Positions 17,302 to 25,580 of a stretch of DNA of 64,000 bases are shown piece by piece. Within the stretch, counting starts at the first letter, position 1. The number at the start of each line of letters is the position of its first letter. A program made the position numbers and the translations under genes. A model generated the notes under the pieces. It did no database searches. It saw only the letters and a list, made by a program, of their open reading frames with translations, and was not told the DNA's origin. Origin of the DNA: Phyllobacterium sp. 628 (GTDB taxonomy: Bacteria > Pseudomonadota > Alphaproteobacteria > Rhizobiales > Rhizobiaceae); contig NZ_CP050303.1 of assembly GCF_014189505.1 (NCBI RefSeq), positions 372,001 through 436,000 of the forward strand. The letters run 5' to 3'.

Positions 17302-18665
17302 GCCATTTGTTGAATCCTGCCATGTCCGACGCTACGACGAGCGCAGCAGTTGCGGACAATAACATAGCCGCCCCCACGCTGCCGCCGGCCGATTATATGG
17401 CCAGCTGGAAGAATATGGCGCTCCTGATCCAGTTGCGCTGGATCGCCGTGGTTGGGCAGATATTGACGATCGCCGTGGTACGCCTCGGGTTCAACATTGC
17501 TCTGCCTCTGGTACCAATGTTTCTCGTTCTTTGTGGCCTGATCGCGCTCAATCTTGGAAGCATCTTCTGGTTGAAAGAACACAAGGTCGTCACATCGGCC
17601 TCGCTGTTTGTGGTGCTCGTGCTTGATGTCTCCGCATTGACAGCGCAGCTCTATTTAAGCGGCGGTGCGACGAACCCGTTCATTTTCCTTTATCTGCTTC
17701 AGGTAACGCTGGCTGCTGTCCTTCTCGATGCCCGGCTAACAACCGCCATCGTTGCCATTGCATGCGTCAGCTTCGCGGGGCTGACTGTCTACTACCAGCC
17801 GATTATCTTGCCGGGTCATGCCGCAGAAGAACTCTTCCAACTGCACATCGTGGGCATGTTCATCTGCTTTGTTCTCGATGCCGCACTCCTTGTGGTCTTC
17901 GTTTCCCGGATCACCCGCAACCTTCGCGAACGCGATGCGCATCTCGCTGCACTCAAACAACATGCTGCAGAAGAAGATCATATTGTCCGCATGGGGCTTC
18001 TGGCCTCGGGTGCAGCACATGAGCTTGGCACTCCACTCTCCTCGCTTTCGGTTATTCTGGGCGATTGGCGCCGTGTGCCTTCACTTGCGGCTGATCCCGT
18101 CATGCTGCAGGAAATTGATGAAATGCAGGCCGAGGTGGGACGCTGCAAGGCCATCGTCACAGGCATTCTTTTGTCCGCAGGTGAGGCGCGCGGTGAGGCT
18201 CCGAGCGTGACCACTGTGAATGCTTTTCTCGATGAACTTGTGAGTGAATGGCGCGCGGCGAGATCCGCCACAACATTGTCCTATGGCAATGCATTTGGAC
18301 TGAACCTTGCAATCGTTTCGGACTCCGCCTTGAAACAGGTGATCTTTACCGTCCTCGACAATGCGTTTGAAGCATCGCCAAACTGGATTGGCTTCGTGGC
18401 CGAACGGGACGGCGAGATGCTCGTGCTTCGTATCAGCGATGCAGGGCCGGGCTTTGCACCGGAAATGCTGGCCAAATTCGGCAAGCCGTATCAGTCAAGC
18501 AAGGGGAAGCTCGGCGGCGGCCTCGGATTGTTTCTCGTGGTCAATGCAGTGCGTAAACTCGGAGGGGCCGTGAATGCCCGGAATCTGCCACAGGGCGGCG
18601 CAGCAGTAACTTTGAACCTGCCACTGGCATCGCTTGCAATCGGAGCACGCGGCCATGTCCAATGA
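17295..18665 (+). CDS. regB: RegB/PrrB/ActS-type redox-sensing histidine kinase
   Basis: The 456-aa kinase has about six N-terminal helices (residues 40-205). A DHp domain follows with the phospho-accepting H242 in ASGAAHELGTPLSSL, then an HATPase domain (VLDNAFEAS, DAGPGF, GGGLGLFLV). Two RegB-specific signals are present: the quinone-binding loop GGATNPF at 123-129 and a cysteine in GRC284KAIV, matching the redox-box cysteine. It should sense the ubiquinone pool and phosphorylate the neighbouring regulator. It overlaps the SURF1 gene by 7 bp; an in-frame ATG at 17322 is an alternative start. The symbol reflects family membership, not proof that it is the genome's main RegB. Confidence 0.9.
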   Translation: MLSHLLNPAMSDATTSAAVADNNIAAPTLPPADYMASWKNMALLIQLRWIAVVGQILTIAVVRLGFNIALPLVPMFLVLCGLIALNLGSIFWLKEHKVVTSASLFVVLVLDVSALTAQLYLSGGATNPFIFLYLLQVTLAAVLLDARLTTAIVAIACVSFAGLTVYYQPIILPGHAAEELFQLHIVGMFICFVLDAALLVVFVSRITRNLRERDAHLAALKQHAAEEDHIVRMGLLASGAAHELGTPLSSLSVILGDWRRVPSLAADPVMLQEIDEMQAEVGRCKAIVTGILLSAGEARGEAPSVTTVNAFLDELVSEWRAARSATTLSYGNAFGLNLAIVSDSALKQVIFTVLDNAFEASPNWIGFVAERDGEMLVLRISDAGPGFAPEMLAKFGKPYQSSKGKLGGGLGLFLVVNAVRKLGGAVNARNLPQGGAAVTLNLPLASLAIGARGHVQ

Positions 18666-19188
18666 CCGCCTGCTCGTCATCGTCGAAGATGACACCGCCT
18701 TTGCCCGCACACTCAAGCGTTCGTTCGAGCGGCGGGATTATACAGTTGTGCTCGCAGCCGGGATTGAGGAACTCGGCGATATCCTGAAAACCCAATCACC
18801 CGGCTATGCGGTTGTGGATTTGAAGCTCGCTGGAGCGTCGGGGCTTGCTTGTGTTGAAGTCTTGCACGCCCACGACCCTGCAATGCTGATCGTCGTGCTG
18901 ACGGGGTTTGCCAGCATCGCTACGGCTGTTGAAGCGATTAAACTCGGCGCCTGTCACTACCTCGCAAAACCCTCCAACACCGACGACATCGAAGCTGCAT
19001 TCAGCAAGGCGGCAGGCGACGCCGGGGTGGCACTCACGGCGCGGCCAACATCCATAAAAACACTGGAATGGGAACGCATCCATCAGACGTTGCTGGAAAC
19101 CGATTTCAACATCTCGGAAACAGCGCGGCGGCTTGGCATGCACCGGCGCACGCTCGCCCGCAAGCTGGAAAAACGCCGCGTTAATTGA
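18655..19188 (+). CDS. regA: RegA/PrrA/ActR-type response regulator
   Basis: The 177-aa protein has a receiver domain with acidic pocket E11-D12-D13, phospho-acceptor D55 (VVDLKL) and K108 region (YLAKPS). A Fis-type helix-turn-helix is at the C-terminus (ISETARRLGMHRRTLARKLEKR), nearly the invariant RegA recognition sequence. The start at 18655 overlaps the kinase stop by 11 bases, so the pair is coupled. RegA proteins control terminal oxidases and carbon and nitrogen pathways in response to redox state. Linkage to cyo suggests direct control of this oxidase. Confidence 0.92.
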   Translation: MSNDRLLVIVEDDTAFARTLKRSFERRDYTVVLAAGIEELGDILKTQSPGYAVVDLKLAGASGLACVEVLHAHDPAMLIVVLTGFASIATAVEAIKLGACHYLAKPSNTDDIEAAFSKAAGDAGVALTARPTSIKTLEWERIHQTLLETDFNISETARRLGMHRRTLARKLEKRRVN

Positions 19189-19327
19189 CGCGGCAGAACT
19201 AGCTGCGGGACAATTACTGGAAATTGTACCTGGTTGTTAGACGCCAACTCTTCTGTGTATGTTGTTCCCGCTGTTTCGACGGGCTACGTCGCCCGCCCCT
19301 TGATGCCCAGAGGTGAGGAGAAACCTG

Positions 19328-20551
19328 ATGATTAAGTGCGGAATGAAATTGCGGGCCACATTGCTCGCAAGCTGCTTGGTAGCGCTAGGCGGAATGAATG
19401 CTGCGTCTGCGCAAGAAAACTGGCAGGGAAGCTGGGGCGCCAGCCCTGCTTTTGCAGTTGGCCCTGAGCTGAGCAACACCACCATTCGCCAATTTGTCCG
19501 TCTCAGTGCAGGCGGGTCAAAGGTTCGACTTCGCTTTTCAAATGAAACCGGCACCCAGCCACTGGTTATTGGCTCGGCGCGCGTTGCCCGGCCCGGCAAT
19601 GCCCCGGGTTCGATTGATCCAGCCACGAGCGTGGCCGTTACCTTTGGGGGAGCCGCATCAATCACGGTATCACCCGGTGCGCCAGCCCTCTCAGATCCCA
19701 TCGACATTGCCGTCTCTCCGTTGGATACGTTGGCTGTCAGCCTGTTTCTGCCACGCTGGACTGGTCCATCCGTGGTTCATCCGCTGGGTGAGCAAACGGC
19801 GTATCTTTCAGCTGCCGGGGATGTAACCGATGCTCCGGCCTTGCCGGAAGCAACCACCCAGACGATGCGCTTCATGCTGTCACGGGTTGAGGTAGAGGCT
19901 GATGGCGGCACACTCGTGACGCTGGGCGATTCAATCACAGATGGCTATGGCTCAGGAACCGATGCGAACAAGCGTTGGCCCGATATTCTGGCTGAGCGGC
20001 TTAACAAAGACAAAGGGGCAGCTGTCGGCATTGTGAATGCTGGTATCAGCGGCAATCGCATTCTTCACGATATGCCTGAAGCAATGTTCGGCCCCAGCGC
20101 ACTTTCCCGGCTGGATCGGGATGTTCTCTCTGTTCCCGGTTTGCGTTGGGTCGTGATCATGGAAGGCATCAATGATATCGGCCATTCCACGTCTGCCGGA
20201 CTGTCCGAGCAGGCGGTTACGCCTGAAGAACTCATCGGCGGACTGAAACAACTGGTCTCCCGTGTGCGCGGACACGGAGCAAAAGCCTACTGCGCCACGC
20301 TGACACCCTACGAAGGCACGGTTTTTGCCAATTATTTCAAACCGGAAGGTGAAACGAAGCGTCAGGCTGTCAATAGCTGGATCCGAACAGCAGGTAATTG
20401 CGATGCAATTATCGATTTCGATACAGCCGTCCGCGACCCTGCCCATCCCTCCCGCATCCGGGCAGATTTCGACGTTGGCGATCGGCTGCACCCGAACGCA
20501 GCCGGGTACAAAGCAATGGCGGAATCAATCGATCTTGGCTTGTTCCGGTAG
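19328..20551 (+). CDS. secreted SGNH/GDSL-family hydrolase
   Basis: The 407-aa protein has a signal peptide ending near NAASA-QE and an N-terminal beta-rich domain (about residues 25-185). The SGNH hydrolase domain follows: block I VTLGDSITDG (nucleophile Ser), GN in block II (GISGNRIL), GIND in block III, and the D-x-x-H pair in block V (DRLHPNAAGY). It should be a periplasmic or secreted esterase acting on acyl or acetyl esters, possibly carbohydrate-linked. GAGGAG sits 9 bases before the ATG at 19328. It is monocistronic. The substrate cannot be told. Confidence 0.88.
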   Translation: MIKCGMKLRATLLASCLVALGGMNAASAQENWQGSWGASPAFAVGPELSNTTIRQFVRLSAGGSKVRLRFSNETGTQPLVIGSARVARPGNAPGSIDPATSVAVTFGGAASITVSPGAPALSDPIDIAVSPLDTLAVSLFLPRWTGPSVVHPLGEQTAYLSAAGDVTDAPALPEATTQTMRFMLSRVEVEADGGTLVTLGDSITDGYGSGTDANKRWPDILAERLNKDKGAAVGIVNAGISGNRILHDMPEAMFGPSALSRLDRDVLSVPGLRWVVIMEGINDIGHSTSAGLSEQAVTPEELIGGLKQLVSRVRGHGAKAYCATLTPYEGTVFANYFKPEGETKRQAVNSWIRTAGNCDAIIDFDTAVRDPAHPSRIRADFDVGDRLHPNAAGYKAMAESIDLGLFR

Positions 20552-20580
20552 AGGCGATTTGTTCAATTTTCAAACCGCGC

Positions 20581-20601
20581 GCGGGCAGAATCACTGCCCG
20601 C
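20581..20601. terminator. hairpin after the SGNH hydrolase gene
   Basis: GCGGGCAG (20581-20588) pairs perfectly with CTGCCCGC (20594-20601) across the loop AATCA, 30 bp after the SGNH stop. It lacks a T-run, so it may act with Rho. Confidence 0.5.
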
Positions 20602-20831
20602 TCAAACGAGCCTGATCTCAAACAGCCAGCCAAATGGATGTGGCTTGAAAGCCACACACGTGCAATCAAGCACTCGTTTTGAAGGCAAAAATCGTGCTTC
20701 GCACCAACCACATCAGTTGCGTGATAAAACCGTTACAAAAGGTCATTACGGAACAGGCAGACAGCGCATACGACTGTCAGTTGTAATGCATATGGCTGAA
20801 CAACTTTCCCAAAAATGTGTGGAGATCACAA

Positions 20832-21935
20832 ATGAACATCAAGAGCTTTCTTCTGGGCTCCGCTGCGGCTCTCGTCGCAGTAACTGGCGCGCGTGCTGCG
20901 GATGCGGTTGTTGTCGCTGAGCCGGAAGCCGTAGAATATGTCCGCGTCTGCGACACATATGGCAAAGGCTTTTTCTACATTCCCGGCACCGAAACCTGCC
21001 TGAAAATCGGCGGCTACCTGCGCGTTGATGTACAGGGCGGCGACAGTGTTTATAAGGGCGGTCACGTCAACCAGGGTTCCGATCCGGATGGCGACGGTAC
21101 ATACAGCTTTCTGACCCGTGCAACAGTTCGTTTCGACGCTCGCAGCGAAACAGAACTCGGCACGCTGCGCTCCTTCATTGAAACACGTTTCAACTACAAG
21201 AACGGTTCCAATGATTCATCCATTCCTCAGGCCTTCATTGAGCTTGGTGGTTTCCGCATCGGTACAGTCGACGAAATCTTCGGCACCTGGACAGGCGACG
21301 CCGGCAACGTCGTCAACGATGACGTCATCAACTACCAGTCCGGCTACAGCAACCAGGTCAGCTACACGTTCAATGCAGGCAATGGCTTCTCCGCCATCAT
21401 CGGTGCTGAACAGGGTCAATCGCAGACTGCAAGCTACTTCAACTACGATTATCGTATCGACGATTACATGCCGCATGTTCTCGTTGGTGCGAAGTTTGAA
21501 CAGTCCTGGGGCAAGATTTCCGGCATCGTCGGTTATGACTCCAAGATTGAAGAATGGGCAGGCAAGCTGCGTTTGGACGTGAAGTTCACGGACACCGTTT
21601 CTGCCTGGGTCATGGGCGGTTATCAGACAAACTATGACGATGCACCGCTCGGCCAGCGCAACTGGTTCGGCACATGGGAAGGCGACTATGCTGTCTGGGG
21701 CGGTTTGGCTGCCAAGGTTACCGACAAGGCAACCATCAATGCCCAGCTCGCTTACGAATCCGAAGGCACCTATGCTGCTGCTCTGAACGTGGCCTATGAA
21801 ATCGTTCCCGGTTTCACGATCACTCCGGAACTCAACTACACCAAGTTCGACGGCGCGCGTAAGGACTACTCCCTTGCACACGGCGGTAATGACGATGCAT
21901 TCGGCGGCGTCATCCGTTTCCAGCGTAACTTCTAA
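20832..21935 (+). CDS. Omp2a/Omp2b-type trimeric porin
   Basis: The 367-aa porin has a signal peptide (residues 1-22, ending GARA-AD). The conserved entry YVRVCDTYGKGFFYIPGTET follows, then LKIGGYLRVDV, alternating beta strands, and a terminal phenylalanine (VIRFQRNF). This matches the alphaproteobacterial 16-stranded general porins (Brucella Omp2b, Rhizobium RopA). The single cysteine pair near the start of the mature protein (C46, C62 region) is a family trait. GGAGATC lies before the ATG. A double hairpin follows. It is probably highly expressed and the main route for small solutes. Confidence 0.92.
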   Translation: MNIKSFLLGSAAALVAVTGARAADAVVVAEPEAVEYVRVCDTYGKGFFYIPGTETCLKIGGYLRVDVQGGDSVYKGGHVNQGSDPDGDGTYSFLTRATVRFDARSETELGTLRSFIETRFNYKNGSNDSSIPQAFIELGGFRIGTVDEIFGTWTGDAGNVVNDDVINYQSGYSNQVSYTFNAGNGFSAIIGAEQGQSQTASYFNYDYRIDDYMPHVLVGAKFEQSWGKISGIVGYDSKIEEWAGKLRLDVKFTDTVSAWVMGGYQTNYDDAPLGQRNWFGTWEGDYAVWGGLAAKVTDKATINAQLAYESEGTYAAALNVAYEIVPGFTITPELNYTKFDGARKDYSLAHGGNDDAFGGVIRFQRNF

Positions 21936-21953
21936 TATCTGATCAAGAAATTT

Positions 21954-21980
21954 GGCGGTGCTCTTATCAAGAACACCGCC
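21954..21980 (+). terminator. first hairpin after the porin
   Basis: GGCGGTG (21954-21960) pairs with CACCGCC (21974-21980). The stem continues through TCTT/AAGA with one internal mismatch. There is no T-run. It could stabilise the porin mRNA 3' end or help termination. Confidence 0.55.
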
Positions 21981-22024
21981 AGATTGCGAAGTTGATACGA
22001 TCTCCAGTCAAATCCTCCGCAGGA

Positions 22025-22053
22025 AACGGTGAACCCAAGGGTTCGCCGTTTTT
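22025..22053 (+). terminator. rho-independent terminator downstream of the porin
   Basis: AACGGTGAACCC (22025-22036) and GGGTTCGCCGTT (22039-22050) form a 12-bp stem with one U-G wobble and a tight loop, followed by a T tract. It is the likely true porin terminator. Confidence 0.8.
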
Positions 22054-22257
22054 GTTTGTCCTTCCGCTCAGGCAACGTGGACAAGCGGTAGCCTCGTCGA
22101 AACGAAACTGCTGCGGCAAGATATGACGTAGAAAATGGGCGAACGGTCCATACCGCCTTTATAATTTCTTGATGTAATTCACCCGAACCTGCAATCGAAT
22201 TCCTATCAGACCGTGGGCTATCTTTGCCTCGTACCCAAAACATTGGAGTGCAAGGAT

Positions 22258-22422
22258 ATGATGATAATTTCGAACAAAACGACATCGGCCAATGATCCAG
22301 TCATTGAAGCAACCGTTCCGAACACACACGGCCTTACCGTCATGGCCTTAGTGGTGCTTACCGCACTTCTCATCGGTGCCGCAGGTTTGAGATTCTGGGC
22401 TGCACTCCATCACTTCATCTGA
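22258..22422 (+). CDS. small single-span membrane protein, unrecognised
   Basis: The 54-aa protein has a polar N-terminal half and one clear membrane helix (LTVMALVVLTALLIGAAGLRF). AAGGAT precedes the ATG at 22258. An in-frame upstream start at 22213 lacks a ribosome binding site. It is followed by dapA after 89 bp in the same direction, so co-transcription is possible. I recognise no family; the helix and ribosome binding site support a real gene. Confidence 0.55.
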   Translation: MMIISNKTTSANDPVIEATVPNTHGLTVMALVVLTALLIGAAGLRFWAALHHFI

Positions 22423-22511
22423 TCCGTAAAACAAAAGTGCTCAAGCACTTATCCCAGACACGTCCGTATCGTCGTCATGTTTGGGCATGGATTGCTACGA
22501 AGAGGAAAATC

Positions 22512-23507
22512 ATGACCACCCCCAGTCAAGAAACGCCATCACGATTAAGGGGCGTGATGACCGCGCTCGTCACGCCCTTTCAAAATGGTGCCGTTGACTA
22601 CACAGCACTCGCTGCGCACATCGAGTGGCAGATCCAGTCCGGTATCGAAGGCCTCGTGCCCTGTGGAACAACCGGCGAAGCACCCACTCTCGCGTGGGAT
22701 GAACGTTTGAAAATCATCAGAACCTGCATCAAAACGTCGAACGGAAGAGTACCCGTCATTGCCGGCACAGGCACGAACAGCACGGACCTGACGATTGCGC
22801 ATACATCAGCCGCCCAGTCGTGTGGTGCAGATGCCGCACTTATCGTCACGCCCTATTACAACAAGCCCAGTCAGAACGGCCTTGCCCAACACTTCGAGGC
22901 TATCGCACAACGCGTTCAGATACCCATTTTCATCTATAATGTTCCGTCGAGAACTGGCGTTGATCTCTCGCTGCAAACGCTTGACCGGCTTGCACAAATT
23001 CCATCCATCGTCGGTATCAAGGATGCGACAGGTGACATGAAGCGTGTGGACGAGATCAGGCACACATTTCAAGATCGGTTTATACTTTTGTCTGGTCACG
23101 ACGCGACCGCACATGCCTTCAACCTGATGGGCGGAAGCGGGACAATATCAGTTATGGCCAATGTCATCCCGCACGTATGTGTCGCATTGCAGAATGCCTG
23201 TCGAAAGAATGACTGGTCGACGGCCCGTTACATCCAGCAACGGCTACAACCGCTGATCAATGCATTCGATCTCGACACAAATCCGTGTCCAATTAAATAT
23301 GCACTGAACCACCGCCGTGGAATGAGTGACGAAGTTCGTCTTCCGCTTGTGCCTGTCACGCCGGAAACAGCAGATCAAATCAGGATTGCGCTGGATGACC
23401 TTGGCGGCCCGGCTGCATGCGAACAAGCAATGCGCGAAGTTCCAAGAACAAACACAATTGATGGCCTGACGCGGATGCTTTCGGCACCGCTGGCGTGGCG
23501 GCTTTGA
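22512..23507 (+). CDS. dapA: 4-hydroxy-tetrahydrodipicolinate synthase
   Basis: DapA condenses pyruvate with aspartate semialdehyde in lysine/diaminopimelate synthesis. The 331-aa TIM barrel has every catalytic residue: T53-T54 in CGTTGEAPT, Y115-Y116 in TPYYNKPS, Y142 in IYNVPSR, R147, and the Schiff-base K170 in GIKDATGD. The start at 22512 has GAGGAAAATC upstream. It is about 35 residues longer at the C-terminus than the usual 290-aa enzyme, ending in a tail I do not recognise. There are no other lysine genes nearby, so a second copy elsewhere, or a related aldolase role, is possible. Confidence 0.85.
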   Translation: MTTPSQETPSRLRGVMTALVTPFQNGAVDYTALAAHIEWQIQSGIEGLVPCGTTGEAPTLAWDERLKIIRTCIKTSNGRVPVIAGTGTNSTDLTIAHTSAAQSCGADAALIVTPYYNKPSQNGLAQHFEAIAQRVQIPIFIYNVPSRTGVDLSLQTLDRLAQIPSIVGIKDATGDMKRVDEIRHTFQDRFILLSGHDATAHAFNLMGGSGTISVMANVIPHVCVALQNACRKNDWSTARYIQQRLQPLINAFDLDTNPCPIKYALNHRRGMSDEVRLPLVPVTPETADQIRIALDDLGGPAACEQAMREVPRTNTIDGLTRMLSAPLAWRL

Positions 23508-23536
23508 AAAACAATTCCCATCAAACAATTTCCTAT

Positions 23537-23559
23537 CGCTTCAAGACTTGCTTGAAGCG
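23537..23559. terminator. hairpin between dapA and the downstream small gene
   Basis: CGCTTCAAG (23537-23545) pairs perfectly with CTTGAAGCG (23551-23559) over the loop ACTTG. Its right arm ends 2 bases before the AAGTGAG ribosome binding site of the next gene. It could end dapA transcription or affect translation of the gene at 23574. Confidence 0.45.
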
Positions 23560-23573
23560 GAAAGTGAGACATC

Positions 23574-23873
23574 ATGTTCTACGCCCTTCATAAGCATGAC
23601 AATTCAAATCTCCATTACCGGTTTCTTGTCGGACGAAATCTGGACGGCTGCTGGATCGTCTGCGACCGCAAACGTCTGGTCGGCGGGCTCTTTGCCGACA
23701 AGGAATCCGCTATGAATTTCGCTGCGGCTGAAAGCGATCACCTTGCCGGCGCGGTATGGTGTGCAGATGAAAACGAGTGCCTTCTGGCCGATCCATGGAG
23801 CGACCTCTCTGTGATCGCTCCTACGGATAGATCAAACCATATCGCAACCAAGCTTCATCGCCACCACATCTGA
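23574..23873 (+). CDS. hypothetical 99-aa protein
   Basis: A short soluble protein rich in aromatic residues, cysteine and aspartate (FLVGRNLDGCWIVCDRKRLVGGLF, in part). The central part, GGLFADKESAMNFA, resembles the small domains in which a residue strand is followed by an A-rich helix. AAGTGAG precedes the ATG. I do not recognise it and give no function. Codon use looks like its neighbours. Confidence 0.55.
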   Translation: MFYALHKHDNSNLHYRFLVGRNLDGCWIVCDRKRLVGGLFADKESAMNFAAAESDHLAGAVWCADENECLLADPWSDLSVIAPTDRSNHIATKLHRHHI

Positions 23874-24022
23874 AATGCCCATATTTTGTCTAGCCGGGAA
23901 AACAGATTTCACCGGCCAGGCAGCGCGGATTGTACTGTTTCAAACTCAATTGAATTTTCTACCAATTGTTATCTTGTCTTCAATATAGTTCGCGAAGCTA
24001 TAGCACAGATGAGATCAGCCCG

Positions 24023-25573
24023 ATGCGAGTGATACAGCCGTTGCAATGGCGAATTTATCTCCATGTTACACTGGTTATTGCGCTCATTGTCCTCGGTAGT
24101 CTGGCGGGTTCGTGGATTGGCAGACTGGTCATTATTCGCAGTGACCGCGGCCACATGCATGCCCTTTCCAGCCAATTGTTGAAACGGGCGGAAGCTGTTT
24201 TCAACGAAGCCGACGTCATCCTGTCAAAAGTAAATGCTTCGGACATGACCTTCTGTTCCGACAAAGAACTTGCCTATCTTCGCAATGTTCTTTTCACCAC
24301 GAAATATCTGAAGGACATCGGGCGCGTCAAAGACGGTAAATTTTATTGCTCGGCAGTGTTCGGTGCAGCCGAACAGCCCGCCCCTTTGGCACAACCCAAC
24401 ATTACGACTGTCAACGGCGCGCTGATCTACGCCGATACACCTTTGGCCATATCCAACCTGTCAGCACCCATTATCGGCCGGGGAAATGCCAACGTCGTGC
24501 TTGATCCGGCGGCCTTCGATGCATTCAACGACCCAGCCTATCCGTTCGGTATTATGTTCTCTCCTTCCGACGAACAAAACCCGATTGGGATATTTGGGTC
24601 GATCCACAAAGGCGTGCAAACAAACGGGCTTACCGAAAATGCCGGACGAGAAGGGGATATCGTCTACCGAAACCAGTGTCATGGCCAAGCTTGCGTCAGT
24701 CTACACGCGCATGTGCAAGATCTTGAAGCAGCAGCTTTTCCAATTGAGGCAAGCATCGCGTTGCTTGGAGGAGCCTTGGGCGGGGCTTTGGGTGTAATTT
24801 TACTCCTGTTGCTGCGTAAGCGCCTATCGCTTGGAACACGCCTGTCACGTGCGCTGGACAAACGCCTTCTCAAAGTCGAATACCAGCCGATTATTCACTT
24901 GCAGACCGGCGAAACGCGCAGTGCAGAGGCTCTCGTCCGTTGGCGCGACGGCAAAGAGGTTATCTCGCCGGATATATTCATAGCAGTGGCGGAAAAAGAG
25001 GGATTAATCGGGCGGCTCACCCTCTACGTGATAGATCGCGTTCTGCTGGAAATGGGTGACTTTCTGAAGAAATACCCGGATTTCCGCATCAATATCAATA
25101 TTTCAGCCGATGATCTCATGGATCCAAGGTTCAGTTCTCTGTTAGCGGCGCGCCTCAAGCAGGCGGGTGTACGCAGCCAACAAGTCGGCCTTGAAATCAC
25201 CGAGCGATCCACGGCAAACGCCGGGCCTGCGGTGCAGGCTATTCATCAACTTCGCTCACAAGGGCATAAAATCTACATCGACGATTTTGGAACCGGTTAT
25301 TCCAGTCTTGCCTATTTGGGTGAACTCAACGTCGATGGGATCAAGCTCGACAAGTCCTTCACCCAGACCGTGGGAACACGTTCGATCACCGTTTCTATCG
25401 TACCGCAAATCATCGATATGGCACTTGCCCATAATCTTGCAATCGTCGTCGAAGGCATCGAAACATCTCAACAGCAGGATTACTTTGCGACACTCGATAC
25501 CAGTGTTGATGGACAGGGGTGGCTTTGCGGAAAACCAGCTGACGCTGCCGCGCTGCAAAAACTGGTTGTGTAA
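24023..25573 (+). CDS. membrane cyclic-di-GMP phosphodiesterase (CSS-motif plus EAL)
   Basis: The 516-aa protein has a helix at about 10-32, a periplasmic CSS-type sensor domain with the paired cysteines (TFCSDKE and FYCSAVFG), and a second helix near 235-260. A cytoplasmic EAL domain follows. The EAL domain has SAEALVRW, NISADDL, ITERS, DDFGTGYSSLAYL and KLDKSF, so all metal and catalytic residues seem present. It should hydrolyse c-di-GMP under control of periplasmic thiol state, as CSS-EAL proteins do. I chose ATG 24023. It is monocistronic and converges on the CYTH-CHAD gene with only a few bases between them. Confidence 0.9.
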   Translation: MRVIQPLQWRIYLHVTLVIALIVLGSLAGSWIGRLVIIRSDRGHMHALSSQLLKRAEAVFNEADVILSKVNASDMTFCSDKELAYLRNVLFTTKYLKDIGRVKDGKFYCSAVFGAAEQPAPLAQPNITTVNGALIYADTPLAISNLSAPIIGRGNANVVLDPAAFDAFNDPAYPFGIMFSPSDEQNPIGIFGSIHKGVQTNGLTENAGREGDIVYRNQCHGQACVSLHAHVQDLEAAAFPIEASIALLGGALGGALGVILLLLLRKRLSLGTRLSRALDKRLLKVEYQPIIHLQTGETRSAEALVRWRDGKEVISPDIFIAVAEKEGLIGRLTLYVIDRVLLEMGDFLKKYPDFRININISADDLMDPRFSSLLAARLKQAGVRSQQVGLEITERSTANAGPAVQAIHQLRSQGHKIYIDDFGTGYSSLAYLGELNVDGIKLDKSFTQTVGTRSITVSIVPQIIDMALAHNLAIVVEGIETSQQQDYFATLDTSVDGQGWLCGKPADAAALQKLVV

Positions 25574-25580
25574 AGCTGGC

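Larger units (their letters stand above)
21936..22257. other. 322-bp intergenic region after the porin
   Basis: It contains two tandem hairpins, listed separately, and then about 200 bp with no feature I can support before the small membrane protein gene. The promoter for that gene must lie here. No RNA gene was recognised. Confidence 0.6.

Noticed and set aside
24679..25212. Minus-strand ORFs opposite the EAL domain
   Set aside because: Antisense shadows of a gene with complete catalytic motifs.
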